Below, piece by piece: positions 54,750-64,000 of a DNA stretch of 64,000 bases (its first letter is position 1; every line of letters starts with the position of its first letter). The notes beneath the pieces were generated by a model. That model saw only the letters and a program-made list of their open reading frames with translations, did not search any database and was not told where the DNA came from. Source of the DNA: Isoetes taiwanensis (taxonomy: Eukaryota; Streptophyta; Lycopodiopsida; Isoetales; Isoetaceae). The stretch lies in NCBI GenBank assembly GCA_021234155.1, contig JAJEKV010000086.1:1552001-1616000 (forward strand), read 5' to 3'. A program made the position numbers and the translations under genes.

Positions 54750-56310
54750 ATTGACTCCACCTCAGGAACCCTGCAGTGGAATCCCAACAGCGGCGTCAGT
54801 AGCTTACTTGTTTGCCCTGGAATCGACCTCACAACAACTGCTGGCCCAGTGGAATCCAGGGCCTTAGAATCACCTTAAAAAAATCTAGTTAAGAGTACAT
54901 GTATGGTTCAAGCCAAAAAGAAACCCCTTTTGGGTCACTCCACCAATTGTGCGGCTAAAACTATGTGAACCCCCCTTAGTGGAGTTTAGGCATGCACCTT
55001 GTGCCCAACGTCTAGTCAGCATTTTGGCATCCTTTAATTTTTGGACGGGGGATTTTGCTTGCCCCAACTTTCGGCAGGCAACTACGTCATCCCTTTTTTT
55101 TAGAGAGCAACCACCTCCTCCACATGTTTAAGCGGGAGAGGGGAATCTGGCAGGGGATCATGCCCTGCAATGAAGATGAATCCGAGGATTTAAATCCGCC
55201 TACCAGGCCTCTGAAAATCCAAGGGAATAAATGGATTTATCCTTTTAAATGACAAAATTTAATCCATTTCTGATGCAGGAATTGCAATTCGATGAATTAG
55301 TGCCTTTAATTTGCTAATTAAAGGTGAGGCTCTTAGATGTGTGCTTTCTATGGGTAGGCTTTTCTGTTGGGACACACCTCTCTATATATAAACTTCAATG
55401 GATGGAATAAATATACGTCAATGTAATATAATAATAAAAACCCAACCAAGCTGTATAGATGCATGGTAATTTAACTTGCTCCACTTTTCTTATAATATTG
55501 TTTTCCAATTATGCTAATAACGAACGTGTTAGTTCGAAGATGCCTTAGGCCTGATTCCCTGCAGAAGCCACAAATTTTCAAGACACAAGTGATTGGATCT
55601 TCGGCCTTGGACCTTGGTAAAATGTTATTGTTATTATTATTGTCCAGCTCAGAATTTGGAAATTTAACGTTCTTCCTCTTTTTTCATTCAATATTAATAA
55701 TTTTCTCTGTCATCCCAAAAGGAAGGTAAGATTAGAGTGAGATATTTGCGACAACCAATAAAGCGAATGCTATCTAGGAGAGTTGTCACTCTCATAAGTC
55801 TATACCAATCAACCCTATACCAATCACTCCAAGGGCCTATTAAGCACAATTTGGAGATAGTCACCAGCAAGTATGCATGTACATGAAATGTGCTTTGAAT
55901 TTATCATGCCAAATGACATGTTTTACATTCTCTCCATGTGCTACCATGCCTTTTCGACAACAAGAGCATGCAGATATCATGGTTAAAGGGCTGAGTGATG
56001 ATACGAATGTTGCAAAGGCCATGATTAATATATTATAGCAAGTATGAAGAGTTGAACAGGCGATGTGCATATCTAATATGAATATGTAGGATTAGAGCCC
56101 CCACTATATCTGTCGACTCAATGTTTAAATCAAAGTAGACCCCTATTATGTTCTTCGAGTACCGAGTAGGACCCAGTGAATAATTGATGCATCCTGTAAA
56201 AAATGGTGGATATTTTCTATCGTTGTAAATGAAGGATGTTTAGATAGGATTATATGTAATGGATATAAATTCATGAGACAGTTCTATTGATATGAATTCA
56301 TAAACAATAT
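54750..56310. other. No gene recognised
   Basis: AT-rich text with short frames. None has a recognisable motif, and no repeats of note were seen. Confidence 0.4.
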
Positions 56311-56313
56311 TAT

Positions 56314-56583
56314 ATGATGAAGAAGTTCGTTCATAGCATCCAGCAGCCTATCTTCAACCAGAAGGAAACTCCAATTGCCGTAGACGAATTCAGAATAGGT
56401 GGATTACTCTATGTAATTCTCCACGCTTCCCGCGCAATGTCTTCTTTGCTGGAAGCTCCTGATGTCCCGATTCAACTATGCTCACCTTTGCTCAAATACC
56501 CAGATCAATTTTTTTTCCCAATTATAGGGACAACCCTTTGTGCAGTAGCACCTTGTTTAATTGTCTTGGACATGATAGTGTGA
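56314..56583 (+). other. Unrecognised 89-codon ORF
   Basis: The frame IQQPIFNQKETPIAVDEFRI followed by GGLLYVILHASRAMSSLLEA looks protein-like, with a hydrophobic C-terminus. No family was recognised, and it may be a gene fragment. Confidence 0.25.
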
Positions 56584-57149
56584 TCAATGAATGGCAAAAC
56601 CATTTTTGGGCTCAACACCCACCGAAACTTGCCACATAGTTTTTTTGTTTTGCCTATAGTGTGATTGTGGCCTAAATATATGTTTGTGGTATTATATTAA
56701 AATATGTATATGTTATTATATTAGAACATCTACTTCTTTAAAATGTTTTAGGAGTTTTTTGTTGACGCCACTGACACTTTATTTGGCGTAAGTTTTGGCA
56801 CCTGAGAAGAGTCATTTTTGTTCTTTTCTCCTTATTTTTCAATGATATTTTTTCCCCAGTAAGCTCCCTAAGGCAATTGGCAAGCTTATTAAGGAGTTTC
56901 ACTATCCCTTCATAATGAGATTAAGGAGCTTCTAGTTGGCCCGTGAAGGTTCAACTGTAGCTGCACCTATTACTCATGGATCAGGCTCTGACGGAAAAGA
57001 GAAAAGAGCATCTGTGCACCTTAATCCCTTAATAGCGGCATTACCCCATGTTCTGTCCTCTTCTACTGGCATGTCTTTAGATACCAGAGCTTCAGATGTT
57101 TCTTCTTCTTGACTTTTTTTTCCCGTCCCCTCTTCTTCTATTATAGCTT

Positions 57150-57700
57150 CAACTACATTTTTAAACATGCCACTACGGCTGCGTCTTCTTATGTTGTGGG
57201 TGGTGGAGATTCAATTGCACAAGGAGTGGGCCTCCCACACGTATGGGGGCCCTCATTGGAGGTGGATTTGGGAACTCAACACTTCCAACACGTGTTGCCT
57301 ATTAGAACAGGCATTACCTCCTGCATTTCCAACACGAGTTGGAGGTCACGCAGCACCTTCTAGACAGGGTCCTGTATTAGGTGCTCCTCCAATGCATGTT
57401 GGAAGTTCTTCTGACCAGCTTGTTCATCCTGCACATGTTCGAGCTGCGTCTGGACAAGTGCAACCTCCAACACATGTTGGAAGTTCTTCTAACACCTTGT
57501 TCATCCTGCACATGTTCGAGCTGTTTCTGGACAAGTGCAATCTCCAACGCATGTTGGAGGTACTTCAAGACAAGAAGATTTTTTGCCATTGCCATCTAGA
57601 GGGGTAAAAGAAATGAATTATGTATCAAATTTTGCTTTTGTGTCTGCATCTTCTGTTGATGCACCCCCACATATAGTGGTGTCTACCCCTTAGAAATCAT
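57150..57700 (+). pseudogene. Degenerate coding segment with 26-residue repeats
   Basis: Three copies of a 77-78-bp unit start at 57395, 57473 and 57550, keeping THVGSSS..LVHPAHVRA and SGQVQ across two frames. The third copy passes into GTSRQEDFLPLPSRGVKEMN and ASSVDAPPHIVVSTP. The frame is broken at least twice. I do not recognise the family; a low-complexity region of a transposon protein is possible. Confidence 0.4.
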
Positions 57701-57709
57701 CCGACAGCA

Positions 57710-59555
57710 TTGCTGGAGTTATGTGTGTTCGCTTCTCTGAGTGATTCTACAAAGGATTGTCATTTCCTGCCACATTCTCTCGCGTGTCCGAGGCGATATC
57801 CACCATAGTAGAGAATAACCAGAAGGAGGTGGTGTCCCATCTTTGGCAACTTCACGTTAAACAAGCCTCCATGGATGTACAACTCCTACTAGAGGGGATC
57901 TTTTTATGAAGTGCAGGAGTGTCGAGCGACTTTTGAGCATTTTGAGCATTGCACTATCCTTATTGTTTTTTTGGGTTCATTGGATCCAATCATGATTCCA
58001 TGAATATGCCAAATGAAGGGCTGCGGAATTTCCACATCAGACCCACGTATAAATGTGTGCATCCCATACGGCTATTATACGTACATACATACATGGTATA
58101 CTTCAATCGACACAGACAAAAAATGCACGAACACCATTGCATTCACAAAAGAGAGATAGGAACAAAGGAGAGTGAAGAACAGATGAGAAGAATTTAGAGT
58201 GAAAAGCTGGCATTTATTGAGAGCGTGATATAGCACAAAGAGCACTGCAATTTCAGCAGAAAGTACATGCTTGAACAACGAAACCGAGCAAAGTGAGTTC
58301 CCAAATTTGGCCGAAACTCAGCAAAATAGCTTCCCGACTTTGGCCGAAGAAGATCGTACATACTAATCTTGCTCGAGGTCCTGGTCTATCCTGCTTATCT
58401 CCACCCGAGCCCCATCTATCCTGAGCCCCATCGCCAGCAACAATCCTTGGAAACGATCCAAACTACCCGAGCCCCATCTACCCACAGCTAGAAACCGAGT
58501 ATCTATATCCAAACTCCAGGAAACTCCAGCAAGAAACTCCAGGAAACTCCAGCAAGAATCGGCTACAACTCCAGCTCGCAGCTTCTCAGGTGCAAACTTT
58601 ATCAGGCGCCAGAAGCTTCTCACAGGCACCAGAAGCTCCTCACCGGTTGTTCTCGGGTGCAGAGCTCCTCAGGTCCGGCCATGCTCGGACTTCTCAGCTT
58701 CCCGCCATGCTCGGACGGCAGCCGCCACGACAACTGCCACAATTAGCCAACGTCCAACTTTTTTTTACCAAAACCTAATATTTTTCGCCAAACCACTAAC
58801 AAAATCATAGTAAGAAATAAAACCCTCACCCCTTTTTTCCGCCAATCCATTACCACAATCATAGTAAGAGATAATTTGCAAACCTTATGCCCAAATATTG
58901 TCAGACCATTTTTGTAAATATTGACATGCATATTGTTGGGAATGAATACAATGTTTCGGCGCATGTTGACATTGAGTTCATTGTGGTCGCATGGCCTAGT
59001 CTAAATGCGAAGTGCACTAGACAATTTAGACTAGGGGGTAGGTTACTTAGAATTTCTGATTAGAGCAACATTAGCTAAGGTAATATCGCGAAAATTCTAG
59101 TGGCCTGATTCAAAGCCAGAGAATGCCCAGTGAGTGGGAATATTCTCAGGGATGGCGCCCGGTTATGTGGACGCCAATTTACCCCCGTATAGTTCACTGC
59201 CCCTTTTGTTGCAAACGTGACATTTATGTGCACCAATAAATTCCTTAGGTAAGGAAATGGGATTTCTTTAATAATGGTTGATTATTGGGGGCTGGTATCA
59301 CAAACTTTGGGCTGCTGTAACAACAACAAATTTAGATTGATTGTGGATGAACCCGACAGCTTCAATCTTGGGCCAATTGATTGGTTCAAGCTTTGTTGTG
59401 CCAATGGGTCACTGCCATTTGGCTCTGCATGTGAGCATATGCCAAGGGGATTCAAAAGGGATAGAAACGAGGGCTAGACGGGAGAGGTCGGAGGCAAGCA
59501 ACAAAAGGAAGCCGAGTTGTAGAAGGAGAAATAGGCAATTTGAAGGTGAAGGATT
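57710..59555. other. No gene recognised
   Basis: Short frames only. A small direct repeat AGGAAACTCCAGCAAGAA is seen near 58517-58560. Text around 58361-58740 is GC-richer, with repeated CTCCAGC and CCAGAAGCT words, but no domain was found. Confidence 0.4.
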
Positions 59556-59559
59556 TGGT

Positions 59560-60659
59560 TGTTAGAATCTGCTGGACCGAGTGTTGCAGAAGAGGAGCTG
59601 TATCTTGGTAAGTGCTATGCTGGATGCAATCCAGTTGTGGCCTTGATGAAATTATCTTCTGTAATGAAATCAGAGATTAAAGACTTACCATAAGTGATAG
59701 AGCACCAAGGTGACTGGCATGAGCTGGTGCCTACAGCCAAAACTATACCGTAAACCAATTCCTTTTCAATTGCCAAACCTCTTCTCTGAGAAAGCTCTGT
59801 GGAATATGCTGAGATAGACTTGAGCGGCTACTCAGTTCCGGCCGAGCAGCAAGTTGCAGTAGCAACCAAGAAGCTGCAGGCCTGGTGATGCTTAACGGAG
59901 CTGTCAGGCTTCTTTCTTCTAGTGCCCTCTCTTCTATATTGAAGCAAGTGTGAACTTGTTTCATTAGCTGACCTCTTATGGCTGGTGAGATGGCTGCTTA
60001 GTGCTGGTATGGGACAGTACTAGGTGGCCATCAATAGTCTAGTGTTATAAGAGTGTCTTGCCTTACTCTATATATACGATTTGATATCGTTAGCTCTATA
60101 TGAGCATTCATGCAGAGTAGATAAGCACTGGGTGTTTATCATAAGGGAGTTTTTATGCAGGCATATGATTAGATAAGCACGACTTATCTTGATAGGAACT
60201 TCCAGTACTAGTGAGATGAAATCCATCGCTGGTATGGGAGAGTGATGGACGTAGTCAACAGTCTAGTGTTTTGGGTTCTTATGATGCTTGCAGTTTCCCC
60301 CTCACATTGGATCCACCAGTGCGGGGGTTCTAGACGGCGTACTGTCTGGATATGGTGGGGTATGTCTGCTTGGCAGATGCTATGGTGCGTGTGGTGGATT
60401 CCATATGTGTATACTTGCAGTCCGTCAGTCATTGTTTTCTGTTTACACTACTGGATAACTCGTATGCATGTTACTAACACGTGGAAGCTTGTGCAGGCTG
60501 TTTAATAGCTGGCGGAGCATATGGGTATATATAGTTATCTGCTGTATACGTGGCTTTCATGTATATAGCCTCGTGGGAGGCAGTACTTGTTCTGTATACT
60601 CTGATGGTTTGATGTGAATACAAATCAAAATTTTTGGTACTAAATTTTGGTTCTTAACA
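59560..60659 (+). mobile_element. Probable 5' LTR of the Ty3/gypsy element
   Basis: It begins TGTTAGAA and ends TTCTTAACA, an imperfect TG..CA inverted end pair, and is followed one base later by a possible primer-binding site. Two TATA-like sites (CTATATATACG at 60068; GTATATATAGTT at 60524) could serve transcription. A U3 segment is duplicated: GCTGGTATGGGA..CAGTCTAGTGTT (60003 and 60229). The 3' LTR lies outside the window, so the left border is a proposal. Confidence 0.6.
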
Positions 60660-60660
60660 G

Positions 60661-60675
60661 TGGTAGCGCCTAAGT
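60661..60675 (+). promoter_or_regulatory. Putative primer-binding site
   Basis: TGGTAGCGCC directly after the LTR end. It starts with TGG, complementary to a tRNA CCA end, but is not the usual initiator-Met site (TGGTATCAGAGC), so the priming tRNA is unknown. Confidence 0.5.
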
Positions 60676-60701
60676 TGCGGCTTGGACCTTGAGTAGCTGA
60701 G

Positions 60702-61650
60702 ATGGAGCACGGCGAGACTAGTGCAGGCGCACATATTGTAGCAGGACAAGCGACTCCTATGGAGGAGAAACTTGGTGTACGAGGGCTAGCTGCTCGGGTA
60801 CAGAAAACCCAGAAGAACCTGGAAACCATGCAGATGAAGTGGGGTGACGACTTGCTGGGTGTGCAGCAGAGCCTCAAGGTAGTATTAGACACTCAAACTG
60901 CCATGAAAACTGTATTGGAAACCCTTGCTGGCATGGATGGCCTAGGGAAGTCTGCGGAGAAAGGGAAGTCTCCGACAGTTGTGGTGGTGGACACGGATGT
61001 ACCTGGTACTAGTGCTGCTGTGGAGCAGCCACTAAAGAGTTCCGGATTGAGCAAGGAGAACATCCGCAGTCTCGAGCGCACGAAGATCTCGGATTGGGAT
61101 GGGAAGGGCATTGCTGAGGAGGCGATGGCTTGGATTGACAAGCTTGAGACTTTTTTTGAGGCTACCAATAAAGGTGATAAGGCGCGGTTGTTCATTGCGC
61201 AGATGCGGCTGAAATCGGACGCCTATAGTTGGTGAAATGGCCCTACCATGAAGAAGGAGGTGAATACCTGGTCCGATTTCAGGAAATACTTTATTGGGAT
61301 GTATGCACCTCAGCATGATGCTCGTGATGCGCTTGAGAAGCTGCGGTACTGTAAGCAGACAGGTTCTCTTAGTGCTTATATCGATAAGGTACGGGGTTAT
61401 ATCCACAGGGTTGGAGACTTGTCCGAGGCTCGACAGGTGGATTTCTTCCTAGGTGGTCTATCCAATATTGCTCTCAAAAAGCAGATATGGGGAGGAGGAT
61501 GAGTCCTTTAAGAGGACGTCCCGAAAGTCCTCAAAGAAAAACAAGTTTTTCAAAAAGAAAAAGTCTGAACGGCTTAAGCCTAATTTTGCAGGTGGAGAGT
61601 CCAAGAAGCATAAGGTGGACTCTAAAGCTAGTGGTCCCAGGAAGGGGATT
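60702..61650 (+). pseudogene. Ty3/gypsy gag, broken
   Basis: The start is the ATG at 60702. An N-terminal coiled-coil-like part is followed by the capsid region (AMAWIDKLETFFEATNKGDK, AYSW stop NGPT, TWSDFRKYFIGMYAP, GSLSAYIDKVRGYIHRVGDL), the retrotransposon gag fold. A TGA (61233-61235) replaces a Trp codon in the conserved YSWW-type motif. Near 61487 sequence is missing: the frame jumps from the capsid end into a Lys/Ser-rich linker (KRTSRKSSKKNKFFKKKKS). Confidence 0.85.
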
Positions 61651-62285
61651 TTCTGCTAGAGATGTGGAGAGCCTGGGCACATTAGTCGTGAATGCTCTCA
61701 GCCACAAAACAAGAAAGCTGATAACAAGAAAGCAAACGTGACTGAAAAGGCTGAAGAAGTATTGGAATCTAAGACAGTTTCAGCCATTGCCATGGAAGAG
61801 CTGTGCGCATTGGACAAGCCCGCAAGCAAGGACATCATAGACATGTTTGCTGGATGGGTGATTAGATTCTTGGCAGAATCATGGGCCGAAACATTGTGGT
61901 GTTATTGGATTGTGGCTCTTCTGACATGTTTACATCTTCTAAGTTGGTGGAAGAACTGCACCTACCATGTGTTAAGACTAATAAGTACAAGGTAGATGGG
62001 TCTTTTGTGAACAATTCTCAGGTAGAGAATCGTAAAGCTGTTGGAGCGCCCTTGTGTATTCAAGGCTACCAGGAAAAGCTTGATTTTGACCTCTTGGATG
62101 TTAGTCAGTATGATGTGGTGGTGGGGATAACATGGTTGCAGCAGGTTAAGCCTACTGCAATAGATTGGAACACTCACCAGGTGATGCTGAAGCATGATGG
62201 ACGCGAGATCTATCTGCAAGGGAATCCTTTGACAGGAGCTTCCAAGATCGTGTCGTCGCTTCAGGTCAAAAAAACTGGTACGTAA
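61651..62285 (+). pseudogene. Ty3/gypsy zinc knuckle and protease
   Basis: A CCHC knuckle C-stop-RCGEPGHISREC has a TAG (61657-61659) between the first two cysteines. After a frameshift near 61880 comes the retropepsin region NIVVLLDCGSSDMFTSSKLV. The active-site triad reads Asp-Cys-Gly instead of Asp-Ser/Thr-Gly. The usual downstream hydrophobic segment follows (DVSQYDVVVGITWLQ). An extra A in a run near 62268 shifts the frame before RT. Confidence 0.83.
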
Positions 62286-63327
62286 ATCTTCCAATCAATG
62301 TTTTTTATTTATTGATGAATGTTATCCTGCTTTTGAGTATTGTTACATGAGTGCTGATAATGAGGTCATAGAGAATTCAAAAGGCCAGAGAGAATTGCAG
62401 AATTTACTGTATGAATTTCAAGATGTGTTCACAGAGGAACTGCCTGAAGGTCTTCCCCCCAGTAGGGAGATTGAACATGAGATTGATTTAGAGCCTGGAT
62501 CCAAACCTGTGTTTCGTAGTCCTTATAGATTGTCCATATTGGAACAAGAGGAGGTTAAAAAGCAGGTTCATAAGCTGTTAGCCAAAGGGCTTGTGAGACC
62601 TAGCAAATCCACTTACGGTGCTCCTGTCATTCTAGTCAAGAAAAAGGATGGATCAATGCGGATGTGCATTGATTATCATGCCTTGAATAAGATCACAATC
62701 AAGAATAGATACCCCTTACCTAGAATTGACGAGATTATGGATAGATTAACAGGAGCTAAATATTTTTCTAAGTTGGATTTGCGCAGTGGTTATCACTAGA
62801 TAAGGGTGAAGGAGTCGGATGTACATAAGACTGCCTTCCGGACCACTTTTGGTCATTTTGAATTTTTGGTGATGCCTTTTGGACTAACGAATGCTCCTGC
62901 TACTTTTTCCGGAATGATGAATGAGGTTTTTGCAGGATGTCTTGATACTTTTGTTGAGGTATTCTTAGATGATATCCTGGTGTATAGTAAAACCTTGGAT
63001 GAGCATTTGAATCATTTGTGTTCTGTGTTAACTCTGCTCAGATAGCATAAGTTGTATGCAAAGATGTCAAAGTGTGAATTTTTGAAAGCACAGGTGGAAT
63101 ATTTGGGCCACATTGTATCTGCTGAAGGTGTAGCTATAGATCTTAAGGAGACGGAGGCAATTCAGTCTTGGCCTGTGCCCAACAATGTCTCTGAGTTGCA
63201 TAGTTTCTTGGGATTGGTCAGTTATTATCGCAGATTTGTCTGGAAGTTTGCCAATATTGCAGTTGCTCTAACTATGTTGCTGAAAACTAATGTCCATTGG
63301 CAATGGACAGCGAAGTAGCAGCAGGCA
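62286..63327 (+). pseudogene. Ty3/gypsy reverse transcriptase
   Basis: Conserved blocks in order: [65 protein letters not shown], the catalytic FLDDILVYS (usually YLDDI), and VEYLGHIVSAEGV. In-frame TAG codons at 62797, 63043 and 63316 each stand where Gln is usual or likely, with no frameshift between them. Otherwise the domain is well preserved. Confidence 0.92.
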
Positions 63328-64000
63328 ATGGATATGTTGAAGAGCTTGATGACCTCAGCGCCTATTTTGTTGATTCCAGACATGAGTAAACCTTACGAGA
63401 TTTACACGGATGCTTGTAGTTATGCTATTGGTGATGTTCTCATGCAGGATGGTAGGGTGGTGGCGTATGAAAGTCGCCAACTCAATGCTACAGAGAAAAA
63501 CTATTCCACCTATGAGCAGGAGTTACTGGCAATGGTTTATGCACTCAAGAAACACTATCTCCACAACAAATGTGAGTTTGTGGTCTATACCGATCATAAA
63601 CCGTTGAAGTTCCTGCAAAGCAAGGTCGAGGTAAGCCCAAGACAAGCAAGGTGGTTGGAATTTCTTTCACAATTTCATTTTCATGTTGAACATCTTCCCA
63701 GGAAAAAGAATCCTGTTGCTGATGCTCTTTCTAGGGTTCGGGAAGTAAATGTGATGGTTCAATGTAAAATTGCTTTGGTATCAAAGATTAAACAAGCATA
63801 TGACTTGGATGCCTATATTTTGAGTATGCAGCATCTATCCAAGTTACCTGATGCTTGGGATGTCCAGGATGGACTCTGGTATCATAAGGGACGTATTATA
63901 TGTTCCTGCTGCAGACACTTTGAGAAAGCAATTATTGAACGAATTTCATGATGCACCTTATGCTGGGCATGTAGGTGAATGGAAAACATATGAATCGCTC
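63328..64000 (+). pseudogene. Ty3/gypsy RNase H and start of integrase (runs off the window)
   Basis: RNase H: IYTDACSYAIGDVLMQDGRV, ESRQLNATEKNYSTYEQELL, VYTDHKPLKFL, and the tether EHLPRKKNPVADALSR. A one-base shift near 63895 leads into LLNEFHDAPYAGHVGEWKTY, the start of the HHCC zinc-binding domain of integrase. The catalytic integrase core and 3' LTR lie beyond 64000. Confidence 0.9.

Overview
The window looks like nuclear DNA of a land plant with a large, repeat-packed genome. The evidence is a split phytanoyl-CoA-dioxygenase-like gene with eight GT-AG exons, broken pieces of plant-type genes (an HD-Zip class IV homeodomain factor, a PPR protein, an atypical WCGSC thioredoxin exon), and plant-type L1, CACTA, Helitron and Ty3/gypsy elements. 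The mix of L1 and a second, non-L1 LINE clade, with long (GA)n tracts, would fit a fern or another non-flowering plant, but that is a guess. No tRNA, rRNA or CRISPR was seen.

Layout. 1-2.2 kb: microsatellite and a hairpin-bearing non-autonomous repeat. 2.18-9.11 kb: one complete but decayed L1 on the minus strand with a target duplication, itself split by an 805-bp DNA transposon with a 9-bp duplication. 10.26-17.04 kb: two related non-L1 LINEs, head to tail on the minus strand, separated and bounded by (GA)n tracts. 17.27-23.56 kb: a 19-bp minisatellite wrapped around two long foldback (inverted repeat) structures. 24.8-25.2 kb: HD-Zip IV relic. 26.4-31.9 kb: purine-rich, internally duplicated region with a recurrent small hairpin. 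33.0-33.2 kb: PPR relic. 35.5-49.5 kb: a Helitron-type Pif1 helicase pseudogene split by a 12.5-kb CACTA element with perfect 30-bp terminal inverted repeats. The CACTA carries a captured thioredoxin exon, a piece of the foldback family, the hairpin repeat, a Helitron end and a 1.4-kb duplication. 50.6-53.9 kb: the only near-intact host gene, a PHYHD1-like 2-oxoglutarate dioxygenase on the minus strand, with a one-base problem in exon 3. 54.3-54.75 kb: 3' end of another LINE. 59.6-64.0 kb: 5' LTR, gag and pol of a Ty3/gypsy element running off the window.

The most interesting items are the foldback-satellite complex; a hairpin in a LINE 3' region whose outer stem differs between copies but stays paired, shared with other repeats here; the CACTA with its captured exon; and a 51-codon ORF whose two copies differ only at synonymous sites. 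All calls rest on reading the sequence by eye; no database search was possible.
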